64,000 bases of DNA from Coprinopsis marcescibilis (lineage: Eukaryota; Basidiomycota; Agaricomycetes; Agaricales; Psathyrellaceae): contig ML210155.1 of NCBI GenBank assembly GCA_004369085.1, forward strand, positions 1-64,000, read 5' to 3'. The position numbers and the translations under genes are program-made. Shown here in pieces: positions 12,329 to 23,518 of this stretch (position 1 is its first letter; each line of letters begins with the position of its first letter). The notes under the pieces were generated by a model, which ran no database searches, was not told where the DNA came from, and saw nothing but the letters and a program-made list of their open reading frames with translations.

Positions 12329-14709
12329 CTATGACTGAGCGATGCTCATCAGGCTTCCGATGAAGGTGAGGATCTAGCGGAGCATGATCAGCCTTTTTGT
12401 CCGAGTAGAAAGTTCCATTCAAAAGCGATACACTTACAAGTCTTGGTCGAATGTCCACAATATCTTCTGGGACAATGAAGATCAGAGCACCCATCTTTCT
12501 CGCAATGGAGATGGCGAGCTTAGCTGTAAATGTTGAAGTCAGGCTCTTTTCTGTCAACATCGACCGGGACAAGGCACATACCGTTCTGTCTGCGATCCTC
12601 GTAAGGTCCGTCCTCTGAGATAGGAATAACAAGGTTCGGGTCAACAATTCCGGGTCGAATAGAGTCCAGGAGATCCAGGATGAAGAGAGCGGTGGTTAGC
12701 GATGGATCCTTGAATGATCGAATGGGTCGAACGCTAGGGTTGCCGCGCTGTGCAGTCGTATTGGCCCACTTGACCATCTCAGTATCACTGATCGGCCGGC
12801 CACCGCTCGTCTTTGACAGCGACGAAAGAGTTTTGACAATGTTGAGTCTACACAATTATGAGTACTGCGCAAATACAGATGACAATGAATGATCACATAC
12901 CGCATCAACTGCCAGACCAGACCAAGAACCAAAGTCTTTCGTCCATCCACAATATCCGCGCCCTGAATACCCACAAGGTGCATCCCACTCTGCTTTCCAA
13001 GATCGACTACATAGTTGGTGTTCTCGACACATTTGAACCTTGAAAGTTGGCCTTGGTTGGGAGAAATGTTGAAATGTTCTTCCTCGTCTTCGTCATTGAC
13101 AGTCGGAGATCTCGGCTCGACGTTCCCCTTTGGCTTCGAGACCCTTCTCCACACAACGCTTCCGGGGAAGACCTTGTCAAAGGCTTGCAAGATGACCAAC
13201 CCGTCCTTAAGGTTCTCGAACAAGTTGTACACAGCCGGTTCAACACCAAGAGAGTTGAGCCAGAGAGTGAACACGCGGGCCTCTCGCTCGCCCTCAGCAT
13301 CAAAGTCCTCAACAGCACCATAATCCTTGGCCTCCTCCTCATTCAAAGGCTCCAAGCCAGGATGGGTGTTGAACAAGTTGGCAACAAATGCGAGATTGAG
13401 ACGGGGGTTTCCAGAAGTAAGCGAGGAAGGCGTCAGGTACTTTCTGCACCCGATCCTGTCCGCGTTCTGAAGAACTTGCTCTGCCCGCGTCCTGAGATCC
13501 TTTGTTTGCAAGGGCGCGCGTGAGCACTCGTCGGGTTTGAGCTGGTTGAGCAAGATGGTGTAGTTCTCTCCATCAGACACATCCCTGCTAAAGTTGTTGA
13601 CCCTAAAATGACGTCATGGTCATCATCTCGTCCTCTCTGAAAACGTTTTATTTAACGAACCTTCGATTCCAGCCAGCAGCCTTGAGATGATAGTTGAACC
13701 AGCGCAGCAGGATTTGATCTGGCGTAAGACGCAACAAATCTTCAATCGTCTCGCCATCCTCGCACAACCTATACAATTCGGGATGCAACTTGATATCAAC
13801 CTGGGCAAGCAGGCCCCTGCGGATGATCTGCCAAATGATCCCAAGGATAAGGTGCTCTCGACCTTCCGATAAATCAGAAGCACCGATGTTAACAACGGAG
13901 CAGCCGATACCCTTGGCAGAAGAAATGACGATGTTGTTGTTTTCGGTAATTTGAAACGCGTTTAGGGGCTTTTTGGCGGTGGGCTTGTTGAGAACACGAG
14001 TATCGATAGTGTCTGGTACGGAATCGTTGATAAGCTTGCAAAGAACAAGACCGTCCTTGCATTCGTCGAAGATCTGCATGGTGTCGGTAGGGATAGGGTA
14101 ACGATGGCCAACATCGGGGTCGTTCTCGATGACCTGCAGGCGAAATAGTTCAGCGCAGTTATATACAAAGCACCGTTGAAGGACTTACAGTGTTGATATG
14201 ATTTGTGAATTCAGAACGTTCGTCCTCATTAAGGGTATGGCTGACGTTCGCGTTTGAGCCCTGCACTGTCACCTTCCCGGCTTTCTTGGTAATTTGAGTT
14301 TGTTGTTGCGTCCTGAGTTTGACGTTAAGCTAGAAAGAGACGAATTGAGACACGCTGACAGTATTTAGAAGGGCGTAGTAACATACCTCAACCCAATCCT
14401 CCAATTCGACCTTGCCACTGGCATCTACGCTAACGTGCTTGAGCGTCTCTCTCGCCAAATCGTAACTTTCTCCACTGCTCTTCAAAGACTGTAGTACAGT
14501 CGTTTTGTCCACTCGTCCAGGGGTATCAGTATGCAGTCCACTGAGCAAGAGTAGTAGCAATTCCAACAAAAGATCGGCACCTTCGTAGTTAGCATCCACG
14601 CTCGTTCGGATGTGACACTCGAAAATACGCACTTGAACCGATTGACAAGGTCAAACATTTCATCCCGAGTAACCTCGGGATACTTTCTCTGCAGCTTGAT
14701 AGCTTCCAT
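12329..14709 (-). CDS. SAC6: fimbrin/plastin, actin-bundling protein
   Basis: Cross-links F-actin in actin patches and cables. The N-terminus MEAIKLQRKYPEVTRDEMFD and following residues (DKTTVLQSLK..VDASGKVELEDWVE) correspond to the EF-hand region of fimbrins. Four calponin-homology domains follow in two tandem pairs: DECKDGLVLCKLINDSVPDTID and LLRWFNYHLKAAGW in the first pair. The second pair has FTLWLNSLGVEPAVYNLFENLKDG, WANTTAQRGNPSVRPIRSF and IARKMGALIFIVPEDIVDIRPRL. The protein ends LTFIGSLMSIAQS, as fimbrins do. It has about eight introns, all joinable in frame, and no lesions were seen. The start ATG directly begins the conserved KLQRK helix, so it is well supported. It is divergent from the small secreted gene at 15.2 kb. 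Confidence 0.92.
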
Positions 14710-15172
14710 GGTCGGTCAGTAATGGGGTGTAATAGGTGGTTACGGACAAGTTGCGACGATGACGATGTCTTATATCCAAGGCTGCCCGATCAAGGAGATC
14801 GTGGCGGTGCTTACGCGGCACAGTAATCCCACTGCGCCACCCACCCAAAGATTTGGTTGGAGGACAGCCTCGAATACACTTGGTACGCGTACGCTGCGCA
14901 CTCTGGAGTCAACCGGCCTTGGGAGGCCACTAGGATCTGCGGACTTCTGACTGGGCAAGATGACATAATAAATCCCCGAAGGTATTCATCTTGAAGCGGG
15001 AACAAAGTGGGGAAGGAGAGGGGTGTAAATGGGGCTTGACGCTTGAGGCTTTGAAGTATCTTCTTGTCTTCTTTCGCAACGTGGCCGGATAAAACGACGA
15101 ACGAGTCTCAGAACAAGATAAAAAGTTCACTTCCTTCTCTTTCTTTCCACTTCTTCTTATCCCGCAGCAGAG
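14710..15172. promoter_or_regulatory. divergent intergenic region between fimbrin and small secreted gene
   Basis: A 463-bp gap between two outward-facing start codons. It includes a TATA-like gataaaaag at about 15116 and a CT-rich tract (15128-15165) just upstream of the plus-strand ATG, a common feature of strongly expressed fungal genes. No reading frame here looks real. Confidence 0.4.
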
Positions 15173-15439
15173 ATGAGAGCCAGCGTAGATATTCTCGTCG
15201 CACTCCTGTGCGCAGCCTTCGCAGTGCGCGCAGCGGCCTTGCCAAACGTCAACTATAAACGTTCGGGGGTTGTGGCGGCGGGTACGTCTTAGATCTATAT
15301 CTTTGTTGTTCTCACTTGACATTGAACACATTCAGGTCACAGTGTTGAGCAAGCTAAGGAGGTGTCCGCAGACTCCGTCTGGACCTGCGAGCAAGCCAAA
15401 GGTCAAGGGGCAGCTGTTCCACCCGAAATATGTATCTAA
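15173..15439 (+). CDS. small secreted protein, 70 aa, two exons
   Basis: Exon 15173-15281 joins exon 15336-15439 over a 54-nt GT-AG intron (gtacgt..ttcag), giving 70 residues. The N-terminus MRASVDILVALLCAAFAVRA is a classical signal peptide, with likely cleavage after AAA. The segment LPNVNYKR that follows ends in Lys-Arg, a possible Kex2 processing site. The mature part (about 40 residues) has two cysteines (WTCEQ and PEIC). I recognise no family. It could be a small secreted effector-like or cell-wall peptide. Alternative splicing near the stop (gtatct at 15431) could change the C-terminus. Support is the signal peptide, intron, promoter-like CT tract and TATA-like box. Confidence 0.55.
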
Positions 15440-15568
15440 AAGTGCACACAAAGTCAGTAGCTCATGCACAAAGAAATTAAATGATATGCCTAATAGTTTC
15501 GTGCAGGTCGTTGAAAGGGTTGCGAGTGAAGCAGTGGTGGTTGGGTCATTAAGCAATAATACAATAGT

Positions 15569-16892
15569 CTAAAGAAGCTTTGAAGAAGTACTTTTTAGTG
15601 CAACTTTCCCAGATGAAGTCCAAAGGATTAATATCCCCTCGTACACAGCCCAGCCGATAGCGGAGCTTAACACCTTGCGGGACATGCGTAACGACGCACC
15701 GTCAAACATGCCAGCGACTCCGCGTTCGCGCAAGATAGCCCGAACAGTGCCAACGAAGCTCTGGTATTGGTCTTCTGGCCGGACCTGTATACGCGTCTTG
15801 ATGACGTCAAAGGGGTGTGTGGCCATTGTTGCTATCGCTCCTGCAGATGCGGCGGACAGACTATGGATGACGGAGCTTCGAAGTGTTGAAGAAGAAGGAA
15901 ATAGTCGTGCTAAGGTAATGAACGATCCTTGAGCATGGCTGAATCTGAAGAATGGAATCAATACATACACATTTCGTACTTGATTTGCTCGTATGATAAT
16001 AGGAAAAGACCAGCATAGGGCGCGTCACGAAGAGACGATGCCCAAAACCCTCTGAACAGTTCAGACGGCCCACTCTTTATGAGACTGGCAAGAGCCTGGT
16101 TAAGACCAGTATAATGATGGAGGTTGCTCTATCACCGATGATGTCAGTCCTGCAAAATTGATAAAATGGTTGAGGATCACACCTCAAATCGTGCTTTGAG
16201 TACAGAGAACGGATTCAGAACGAATCCTACTGCTACTCGTGTCACAGCGCCAGCGACCAGATTCCCTTGACTGGTCAATGTCGGAAGCACGGAACCCGAA
16301 GTCGTCCTTTTCGTTGTTCGGAACACCGAGAAGTACGGAGACCTGGCCATTAACGATCGCAGCTGAGTGACTCCAGTCATATAAAAGGCGACTCCCGGAA
16401 CGTTCCTAACGATTTGTGAGTCAGAACAACACATTAGAAATCACGACTTCTGGACGAACCGGACGAGTGACGGCGCAGTTCCTCCCCACAACCCTCTCCA
16501 CCCCTCGTTCCGTATCACATTTCGGGTTACATTGGCAATAAGAGATGAGCCGGGACTGTTAAAAAGTGGGCTCAGCACCCATTTCTCCGCAAAGAAACCG
16601 AGTAGGCCGTACCGTGGTTGTGACAACCCCTGGCCGCCTTGTTGCATCCGCGTTTTCAACAGGTCAACTAAGCAAGCAAAGTTTCAATTCACCCATGAGG
16701 CTCGTGTTCGCATGTCAAGTATATGCCTACAAGGCTGGAGGCAGACGGTCGTCGCCAAACCTGAGAGTGCACCTATTCCATGCCGCACGGTACAATCGTC
16801 ACTGGTCAGCAAAATGCTGAAAACGTCATCGGTCGACGATGAAGAAATTTGAAAAACGTACCCGATGCCAACTGTTGACCAACATTGCTCAT
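15569..16892 (-). CDS. HEM25: mitochondrial glycine carrier, SLC25A38/Hem25-like
   Basis: An inner-membrane carrier of the SLC25 family. SLC25A38/Hem25 imports glycine for haem synthesis. Three carrier repeats are visible with their signatures: QPFDLLKTRMQQ (joined over an intron), NPFSVLKARFE and HPFDVIKTRIQ. Family-specific blocks are GLWGGTAPSLVRNVPGVAFYMTG and, in the second half, FRGFWASSLRDAPYAGLFLLSYE. The latter closely resembles SLC25A38 and not other carriers. The C-terminus is VYEGILILW plus a short polar tail. The start is uncertain. ATG 16892 (MSNVGQQLAS) joins in frame to GLATTVCLQP through an intron of roughly 90 nt. A longer uninterrupted frame upstream looks like 5' UTR. Confidence 0.85.
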
Positions 16893-17455
16893 ATATAGGA
16901 TTCAGCCCTGGGACCCGGACGTCGAGTCGCGTCTGGGAAAACGAGAAAGACGAAATGGTAGGGAAGAAGGAAAAGGATATGCCCTGCATATGCGGTCGCT
17001 GGATTTGAACCGAGGTGCCAAGCTCCTTTAGTGCCGCACAGCCACAAGAGATGATCCTATGTTATCTGCCTGATTTTCACCAAATATTTAAACTTACTCG
17101 CCCTCAAAGGTTGCACAGCTGCAGCCAAAGCATAGATGGGTATATATGAGGAAGGTAGGGGTACACGAGGTGGCATTGATATTATGGCGTAGCATACAGA
17201 CACACCAGTACCATCCGCCTGTGATCCTCGAGGTAAGTAGGTGAGGCTGCCTACTAGTACCATGGTACGTTGGTACTTCGTTTTTTCATTTCATCGTAAA
17301 ATACTACAACATTATTGGTTGGATACAGGTTTGTGAGCAAGCATATGGGTCAAGAGGAGTAATTGAACGTATTGCGGATACCACGTAGAGTCTGAAAAAA
17401 GGAAACAGCGCTAGCGATTGGCTTTGTTTCTTGCGGTATTAAGTCGAACTCTGAA
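16893..17455. other. intergenic between Hem25-like carrier and P450
   Basis: No gene recognised. A sequence resembling a tRNA T-loop (minus strand, near 17000) lacks matching stems. A Kozak-like palindrome ggtaccatggtacc-like patch occurs near 17257-17268. Confidence 0.4.
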
Positions 17456-19627
17456 TTAAGAGGCCTCGATGTTTCGAATCGTCTCTGCTGTCTTTGGAGA
17501 CCTTGGAGTAATGGTACATTTAAATGGCAACGGATGTCTAATCAGTTGTAAGTCCCAGCCGTCTTTTGGCAGGTGACGTCGACAAACTCACGAAACAATG
17601 CCGGAACCATATTCCACCTTCACATCAACTGGCTTTCCATGCTCATCCAGAGGTTTTGAGATGTCAAAAGCGCTGAGAACTGACGCGATGGTCAACCATA
17701 ACACCGACCGAGCGATGTGTTCGCCCGGGCAAGATCTGCAGAGCGCCATTGGGCGCTTAGTAGTTGCACTGATGTCCATCCATGTATTCAACGCACCTTC
17801 TCCCGAAGCCAAAGACTATTGTGCCGGGGTCTGGTACGGAGCTATTAAGTGTACCATCCTTTAAGTATCTTTCTGGACTGAATACGTCAGGATTAGGATA
17901 ATCCTCCTCGTTTCTGAGCATTGCCCTAGATTATAGAGAAGATGTCAGTATCACACTAGGGTCGGTGGGGAAAATGGTAGTGCCCAACCAAGCATTAGCA
18001 ACCACAATGGTTCCTTTGGGAATGAAGTAACCCTTGAAGATATCATCACTAGTTGACATATGTGGTACGCCTAGTCAGGTGTCAGGAGCAGGGAGAGCTG
18101 AATATATTAATCCGTACCAATCGGAGCTGCTACCCGCCATCTTTCAACGTCAGAGTCAGACGGCACATATATGCTCCAATATACACTTTCACGAACCGAA
18201 GAACTTCCGTGGCAATTGCAGTTACATAAGGCAAGTCAGATTGGTCTTTCGCTTCAGGCAGCCTTCCCCCAAGGACACGATCAATCTCTTCCTTTGCACG
18301 TCGCTGTACCTGAGGGAAGCACAGCATTGCAGCGAAGAAGGTCTGAATTGCACTTGTGGTAGTGTCCGCGGCCGCTGTAAGAATCGTTAATTTAATCTAG
18401 TGAGAATTGTCGGAGGGTGTCCTTACCCGTGAACACCATCCCTGCTGTATCTCTGATACGTTCTCGTTGCAAAGGCACGTTCTCAGAGACGTCTATATTT
18501 TGCAATGCTTTAATGGCGAAGCTCGGACGCTGGGGCTCTCCGGAGGCCTGATACAATCATTTCAAATTGCGAACTTGGGATGGTTATTTTGATCTCACGA
18601 TCTTGCTTTCCAACTCATCGAAGGGTCGATCTCGCATCTCCTCCATCAAGAGTCTCCATCCCCTGGCCTTCCTTTTGAACCCCGCCCCAGGGAGCCACTC
18701 TGGTACATAGCGCAAAAGTGGGATTAGATCGACAAAGAAAGCTCCGGGTACCCCTGCTTCCGCTGCCGCTTTGATGGCGCTTTCTGCGACATCAACTGCT
18801 GGATCATTGTACATCTTGACGGATCGACCGTAGGCAATTGCAAGTGATAGGCCCCCAACCATGCTGAAGGATGTATTGGCCCTGTGTAAGTGTTGCAACT
18901 ACAAGAAAGACTCACTGCCGTATGTGATGGAGGAATCCCTGCGGCGCGTCAAGCAGCTTCTTGAGTAAGTTATGTACCTGTTCATGCTCAAATGGCTGGT
19001 GCATGCTCCTGTCAGAAGGATGAAGGTGTTTTTGTAGAAGCTTCCTCTTGTCTTTCCACTCCTGTCCGTATGGTAGACCAGCCAGCGCCCAACCCCAACC
19101 CATGCTATGTGCAAATGTATCCTAGATCAGATTCTACTGCTTTAGAACAGACAGTTTCTGGACCTCACAGCTCTTAGAGCATGATTGATTGAGGACTTGA
19201 GGGGTCGGAGTCGGTTCAATCAAGTAAGAGGACGAAAATTAGAAAGAGAACGAGACTACCCATCGGCTGGAATGAATGGTAGATCTCCCGTCCAAGAGCT
19301 CGTTTGCTAATTCAAAGGTATTGAGAATTACAATCGGTGTCCCAGCAGCATTCACGTAGATGATATCCGATCCTACCACGCACATTGTAAGTCTCATTTT
19401 CTTTTCGAACAATGTTGGGTGCACCCACCGAGTTCCTTGCACCATTGTTGATATACTATTGGCTCATTCTCAATGGGTATCTCCAAGGCATGCCCTAAGA
19501 AGAAGTGACTGGGCCGGCTGGGAGGCAACTGGTAGCCCCGAGAGCGTTTATAAAAGCGCAACTTGCGGGAGACGATGTATGCACAAGCTGACGCACATAG
19601 TAGCCCTGTCCAGCCTGTTAGCGACAT
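17456..19627 (-). CDS. cytochrome P450, tandem copy 1
   Basis: A microsomal P450 with N-terminal anchor MSLTGWTGLLCASACAYIV and hinge GYQLPPSRPSHFFLGHALEIP. Exon joins are in frame throughout. Blocks in order: GSDIIYVNAAGTPIVILNT, MGWGWALAGLPYGQEWKDKRKLLQKHLHPS (C-helix W..KR), LRYVPEWLPGAGFKRKARGW, I-helix AAADTTT, K-helix EVLR and WRVAAPIGVPHMST. The haem loop FGFGRRSCPGEH is formed across an intron with the cysteine ligand present. The final exon ends PKTAETIRNIEAS. No disabling change was seen. It is a close paralogue of the P450 immediately upstream (19921-22590) with the same exon layout, so the two arose by tandem duplication. Substrate unknown. It lies about 300 bp from its paralogue in the same orientation. 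Confidence 0.88.
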
Positions 19628-19920
19628 GGGTGACCGAACAAAAGAGTCAACCCTGTATTTCGGTCTTATCTCACTTTATCACGGCCAAACAAACATATCG
19701 TTGACAGGCAAAAGTCTGGTGCGCAGCACAAACGAGAGGACTGAATTTAAGGTGCCTATTACGTGAGAGTTCCACACGTTTGGGAGGCATGGTGAGACTA
19801 TAATAGGTGTAGGCCATGTCCTGCTTTACGTTCTAGGCTAGAGAGTGGACCCTAAGTAGCCAGTACCTACGACTGTTTCCAAGGAAAAATCCCTTGACAC
19901 CCTCACTAGTACAGAACAGC

Positions 19921-22590
19921 TCAAACAAGCTGAAGAGCTTTGATGGTCTCCTTCGCGTCCGTGCACCTCGGCACAACTGTACAAGCAAACGGCGGTGAAT
20001 GACTAGGAAACATCAATCGACCATCCTGTTCAGAAGCAAAGAATACGAATACTGACGCAATAATCCCGGAGCCATACTCGGCGGTTACATCCACAGGCCT
20101 CCCATTCTCGTCCAGAGGTTTCGATATCTCAAACATACTCAGAACTGACGCAATTGTGAGCCAGAGCAGCGATTCCGCGATGTGTGATCCAGCACATGTC
20201 CTAATTGTTGGGCGCTTAGGGCCAAATCCAAGCCATAAATCAATGGTGGAAATCTTACCTCCTCCCAAAGCCAAAAGCTATGGTAGCAGGATCGAGCACA
20301 AGAGGGTCGATTGCACCATCCTTTACATACCTCTCTGGAATGAAGAGCTCTGGGTTAGGATACATGTCTTCATTATGAAGCATAGACCTGGATGGTATGG
20401 TGAAAACCGCGTCAGGGTTAGTATATAGCATGACGAGTAGAGGGATTGACCTACCATGCGTTAGCAACTATGATCGTTCCTTTGGGAATGAAATATCCCC
20501 TGAAGACGTCGTCGCCTGTAGACATGTGGGGCACGCCTGAGAGTTGAACGTGATACACCATTCTAAATAGCAGGTCATCTGCTCGCACCTATTGGAGTAG
20601 CAGGGCGCCACCTGAAAAAAATCGAGTCAGATGACTCACGCTTGCGGAGAGGCCTGAAATAGTCATACCGGAGAACTTCTTTGGCTATCGCAGTGATATA
20701 TGGCAAATCGGGCTGATCTTTCACATCAGGCAGTCGCCCTTGAAGAACACGATCAAGCTCCTGTTGTGCGCGTCGCTGCACCTGTGGATATAGTATCATC
20801 GCAAGGAAGAAGTACTCAATACTGGCAGTTGTCGTGTCCGCAGCAGCTATTTCGTTCGAAATTACTCTCGGACGCTCAAGATAAACGAAGCAAGACCTAC
20901 CTGCAAAGACCATTCCTGCCGTATCTCGCACCACTTGACGCTGGAGAGATACGCCTTGTGACAGATCCATGCCGCCTAAAGCTGCTGACACAAAGCTTGG
21001 GCGCGGAGACACGCCAGCAGCCTGGCATCAAGATGTGAGTACATCCGTACGGGGGAGCATCGACCATTCTGCAGTGTGCACGTACAAGCTTAGCTTCAAG
21101 GTCGTGAAATGGCCGATCCCGCATTTCCTCCATCAGAGATTTCCATGCCCTTGCCTTTCTCTTAAATCCTGCACCAGGCAACCACTCAGGGAGATACCGT
21201 AGCGGAGGAAATATATCCACAAGAAATGCTCCTGGCGTTCCGGCGTACGAGGCGGCATTGATGGCGGCTTCCGTCACCCTTAGATGGGGGTCGTTGTGAG
21301 ACTTGACAGATCGACCATACGTGATTCCAAGAGCAAGCCCGCCCACGATGCTTCAAGTCAATAAATCCGTGTCAGCATGCACAACCTTTGATCATTGGGT
21401 GGGCCTCAATAGAGACTCACTGTCGCACATGGACCAGAAAGTCTTGAGGGGTTTCCAACAGCCTTTCAAGGAGTTTGTGGACTTGCTCTTGCTCGTATGG
21501 CTGGTGAGTAGCTGTTTTAGAGGGGTGAAAGTGTTGCTGAAAGAGCTTTCTCTGAGCTTTCCACCTCGGGCCATACGGTAAAATCGACATCACCCAGCCC
21601 CATCCCATCCTACACATAGGTAACAGTTTCAGCAAGTGTTGCGCTTTGCGAAGCGTCACGCGAGTTAACTAAATGCGGTACTTACAGGTCACTGAGCATG
21701 ATGGAATGAGGGCTTGAGAACGTCAGTGTAAGCACAGTGTCGGTTCTTTTGAAAGAATATACATACCGACACGAGTAAATAGCCGACCGTTCGTCCAACA
21801 TCTCAGTTGCCAGCTCAACGGTGTTCAGAATGACAATGGGAGTACCAGCAGCGTCCACATAAATTATATCAGAGCCAAGGGGCCGCCACGATGACAATCC
21901 GTAAGATCCACCCCTCCCATAGGGTGTCGTGGGAATGGCCCGGCATTGACGGCAGGAGCACGGCAGGACCAACGGCGTTGAACATATCCCCGAACGTCAT
22001 ATATTCCAAGTATATGGATTCCACTACTCTCATTAATCCTAGGGACTAAGGTTGCACCCCCAACATCAAGGGTCACAGGGCTTGTAACTGGGGCTCTAGC
22101 CTCTGGCATAGAGTGTGAAGTGTGGAGAGAAGAGAGGGAAATGTGAAGTTTACTTCAAACAAAGGAAATCGAGCTATATATTATGCCGTATGAACCGAAC
22201 AGGCGGCAGGCATGGCCGGAGACTTGCGTGATTTTTGATGATATCTCTCACGACACCCTACGGGAGGGGTGGATCTTATGGACTGTCATCGTAACGGCCC
22301 CTTGATCAGAGCCTAAAACAATAATGATGCTTGATAACCCGAGTAAATCGATTATGTATGCACTGACCAAGTTCTGTGCACCATTTCTGGTACATAAGAG
22401 CCTCCTTCTCCCTAGGTATCTCCAGAGCGTGGCCCAGAAGGAAGTGGGGAGGTCTACTGGGCGGTAGACCATAGCCATGAGACCGCTTGTACAAGTGCCA
22501 TCGCCGGAAGAGAATGTAAACCCAGGTCGAAACACTGGAAACTGCAATCCAGGCCCAGAGGGACATAGCTGGCAGCAAAGGGATACCCAT
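19921..22590 (-). CDS. cytochrome P450, tandem copy 2, exon 2 disrupted by a MITE
   Basis: A paralogue of the 17.5-19.6 kb P450. Exon 1 (from ATG 22590) gives a membrane anchor and GYGLPPSRPPHFLLGHALEIP, and ends at 22368. Later exons give IIYVDAAGTPIVILN, MGWGWVMSILPYGPRWKAQRKLF, LRYLPEWLPGAGFKRKARAW, AADTTTASIEYFF, EVLR, WRPATPIGVPHMST and the haem loop FGFGRRTCAGSH. All are intact and the stop is at 19921. A 429-bp element (21876-22304) sits eight bases into exon 2. It is flanked by an 8-bp duplication, so the native acceptor (AG at 22313-22314) now leads into the element and a premature stop. Without special splicing this copy is a pseudogene. An alternative donor and acceptor could restore the frame (see findings). 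Everything else looks functional, which suggests a recent insertion. Confidence 0.85.
21868..21875. repeat. 8-bp target-site duplication, left
   Basis: atcagagc immediately outside the left end of the hAT-like element, identical to 22305-22312. Confidence 0.85.
21876..22304. mobile_element. hAT-like MITE inserted in P450 exon 2
   Basis: A 429-bp element with no coding capacity. Its ends are inverted repeats starting caaggggccg. The left arm and the reverse complement of the right arm match at 53 of the first 60 positions, and all seven differences are transitions. It is flanked by a perfect 8-bp direct duplication (atcagagc). An 8-bp target duplication with short imperfect TIRs is the hallmark of the hAT superfamily. 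The small size and lack of a transposase make it a non-autonomous (MITE) copy. The duplicated octamer is exactly the first eight bases of the original exon 2. Confidence 0.88.
22305..22312. repeat. 8-bp target-site duplication, right
   Basis: atcagagc, the second copy of the duplication flanking the element. Read on the minus strand it is the first eight bases of exon 2 directly after the native splice acceptor. Confidence 0.85.
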
Positions 22591-23518
22591 AGTGGGTCAA
22601 GAACTAAGAACTATAGAATACATTGGGCCCATATTATGAGTATATCAACGTGACGATGCTGGCAGTGACAGCTCCAATGCTTCCCAATTGAGACACCTGC
22701 GTCTGGCGAGTTTGCTTCAGTCGTGTTTGGCCAAACGATTTGTCTCGATACTGCTTGCAAAGTGAGCGGATCATCTCGCATGCGGTCAGGGCAAGGTGGT
22801 CAAAGTAACGATGAATGAATATTAATGAATCTTGACGTCGGTGCGAATGAGCAATATGCTGGCCAGCACGTTCCCTCCAGCATCTTATCTAATCTCACCC
22901 AAACACATCGGCAATCAAAAGTTCATCTGTTACCGGAGCTCCCAGATAGGCTGGCAGTGGCACACTGTCTGGAGTGACTAAAACCTTTTTTTCTAACCTA
23001 CCGCAGCAACCTTTTTCCACGGGGGGCAGGAAGCTATGTATGGATCCGTCAATACGACGGACTAGTTCAACGAGATCAAACTCAAGACATGAATGACATG
23101 TGTACTGGCCAGTTTGGCAAACGGTTGCCGACAAGCATTGGACAATGTTGGAAGGTGAGAGGATTGCACATGTCACAAGCGCTAGCACCGCAAAACAACG
23201 CTAATTTAAGGTGACACGGGAAATTAGACGCATAATGCATGGTTATTTCACACTGGATGACATCTCTACCGCAGAAACTACGCAGGAGCCGTGCAAGTTG
23301 GTACTCGGTGCCAAAGCGGAGACACTTGACTGGGGAATTGTCTGTAGCAATTTGTCGCGAAAGGACAATGAGCCAAGATACATATCTGTGGCAGTCGGTA
23401 GATTGGCATACAGCTGTACACGCTCCGAAGACCCCCAAGATCATGGATAAATCAAGCATGCCACAAGGCCTCTCTTTGTGACAACCTCTGACCCACACCA
23501 CCTACTAAGTGGTCTGCC
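22591..23518. other. intergenic, divergent P450 and LRR-like gene
   Basis: It holds the promoters of the two outward-facing genes. A minus-strand open frame at 22895-23188 is cysteine-containing but has no ATG, and is treated as unproven. No repeats were seen. Confidence 0.4.

Noticed and set aside
12128..12337. Small plus-strand gene starting caccATGTCAAAT|GTAAGA
   Set aside because: The best acceptor (catttcag, 12317) gives only nine codons before a stop overlapping fimbrin's 3' end. No other exon fits.
16985..17065. tRNA gene on the minus strand (ggttcaaatcc B-box-like sequence)
   Set aside because: T-stem does not pair, and the only candidate acceptor strand is too close (about 33 nt). 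No cloverleaf forms.
700..22590. A secondary-metabolite gene cluster built on the three P450s
   Set aside because: No polyketide synthase, NRPS, terpene synthase or tailoring enzymes lie nearby; the intervening genes are housekeeping.
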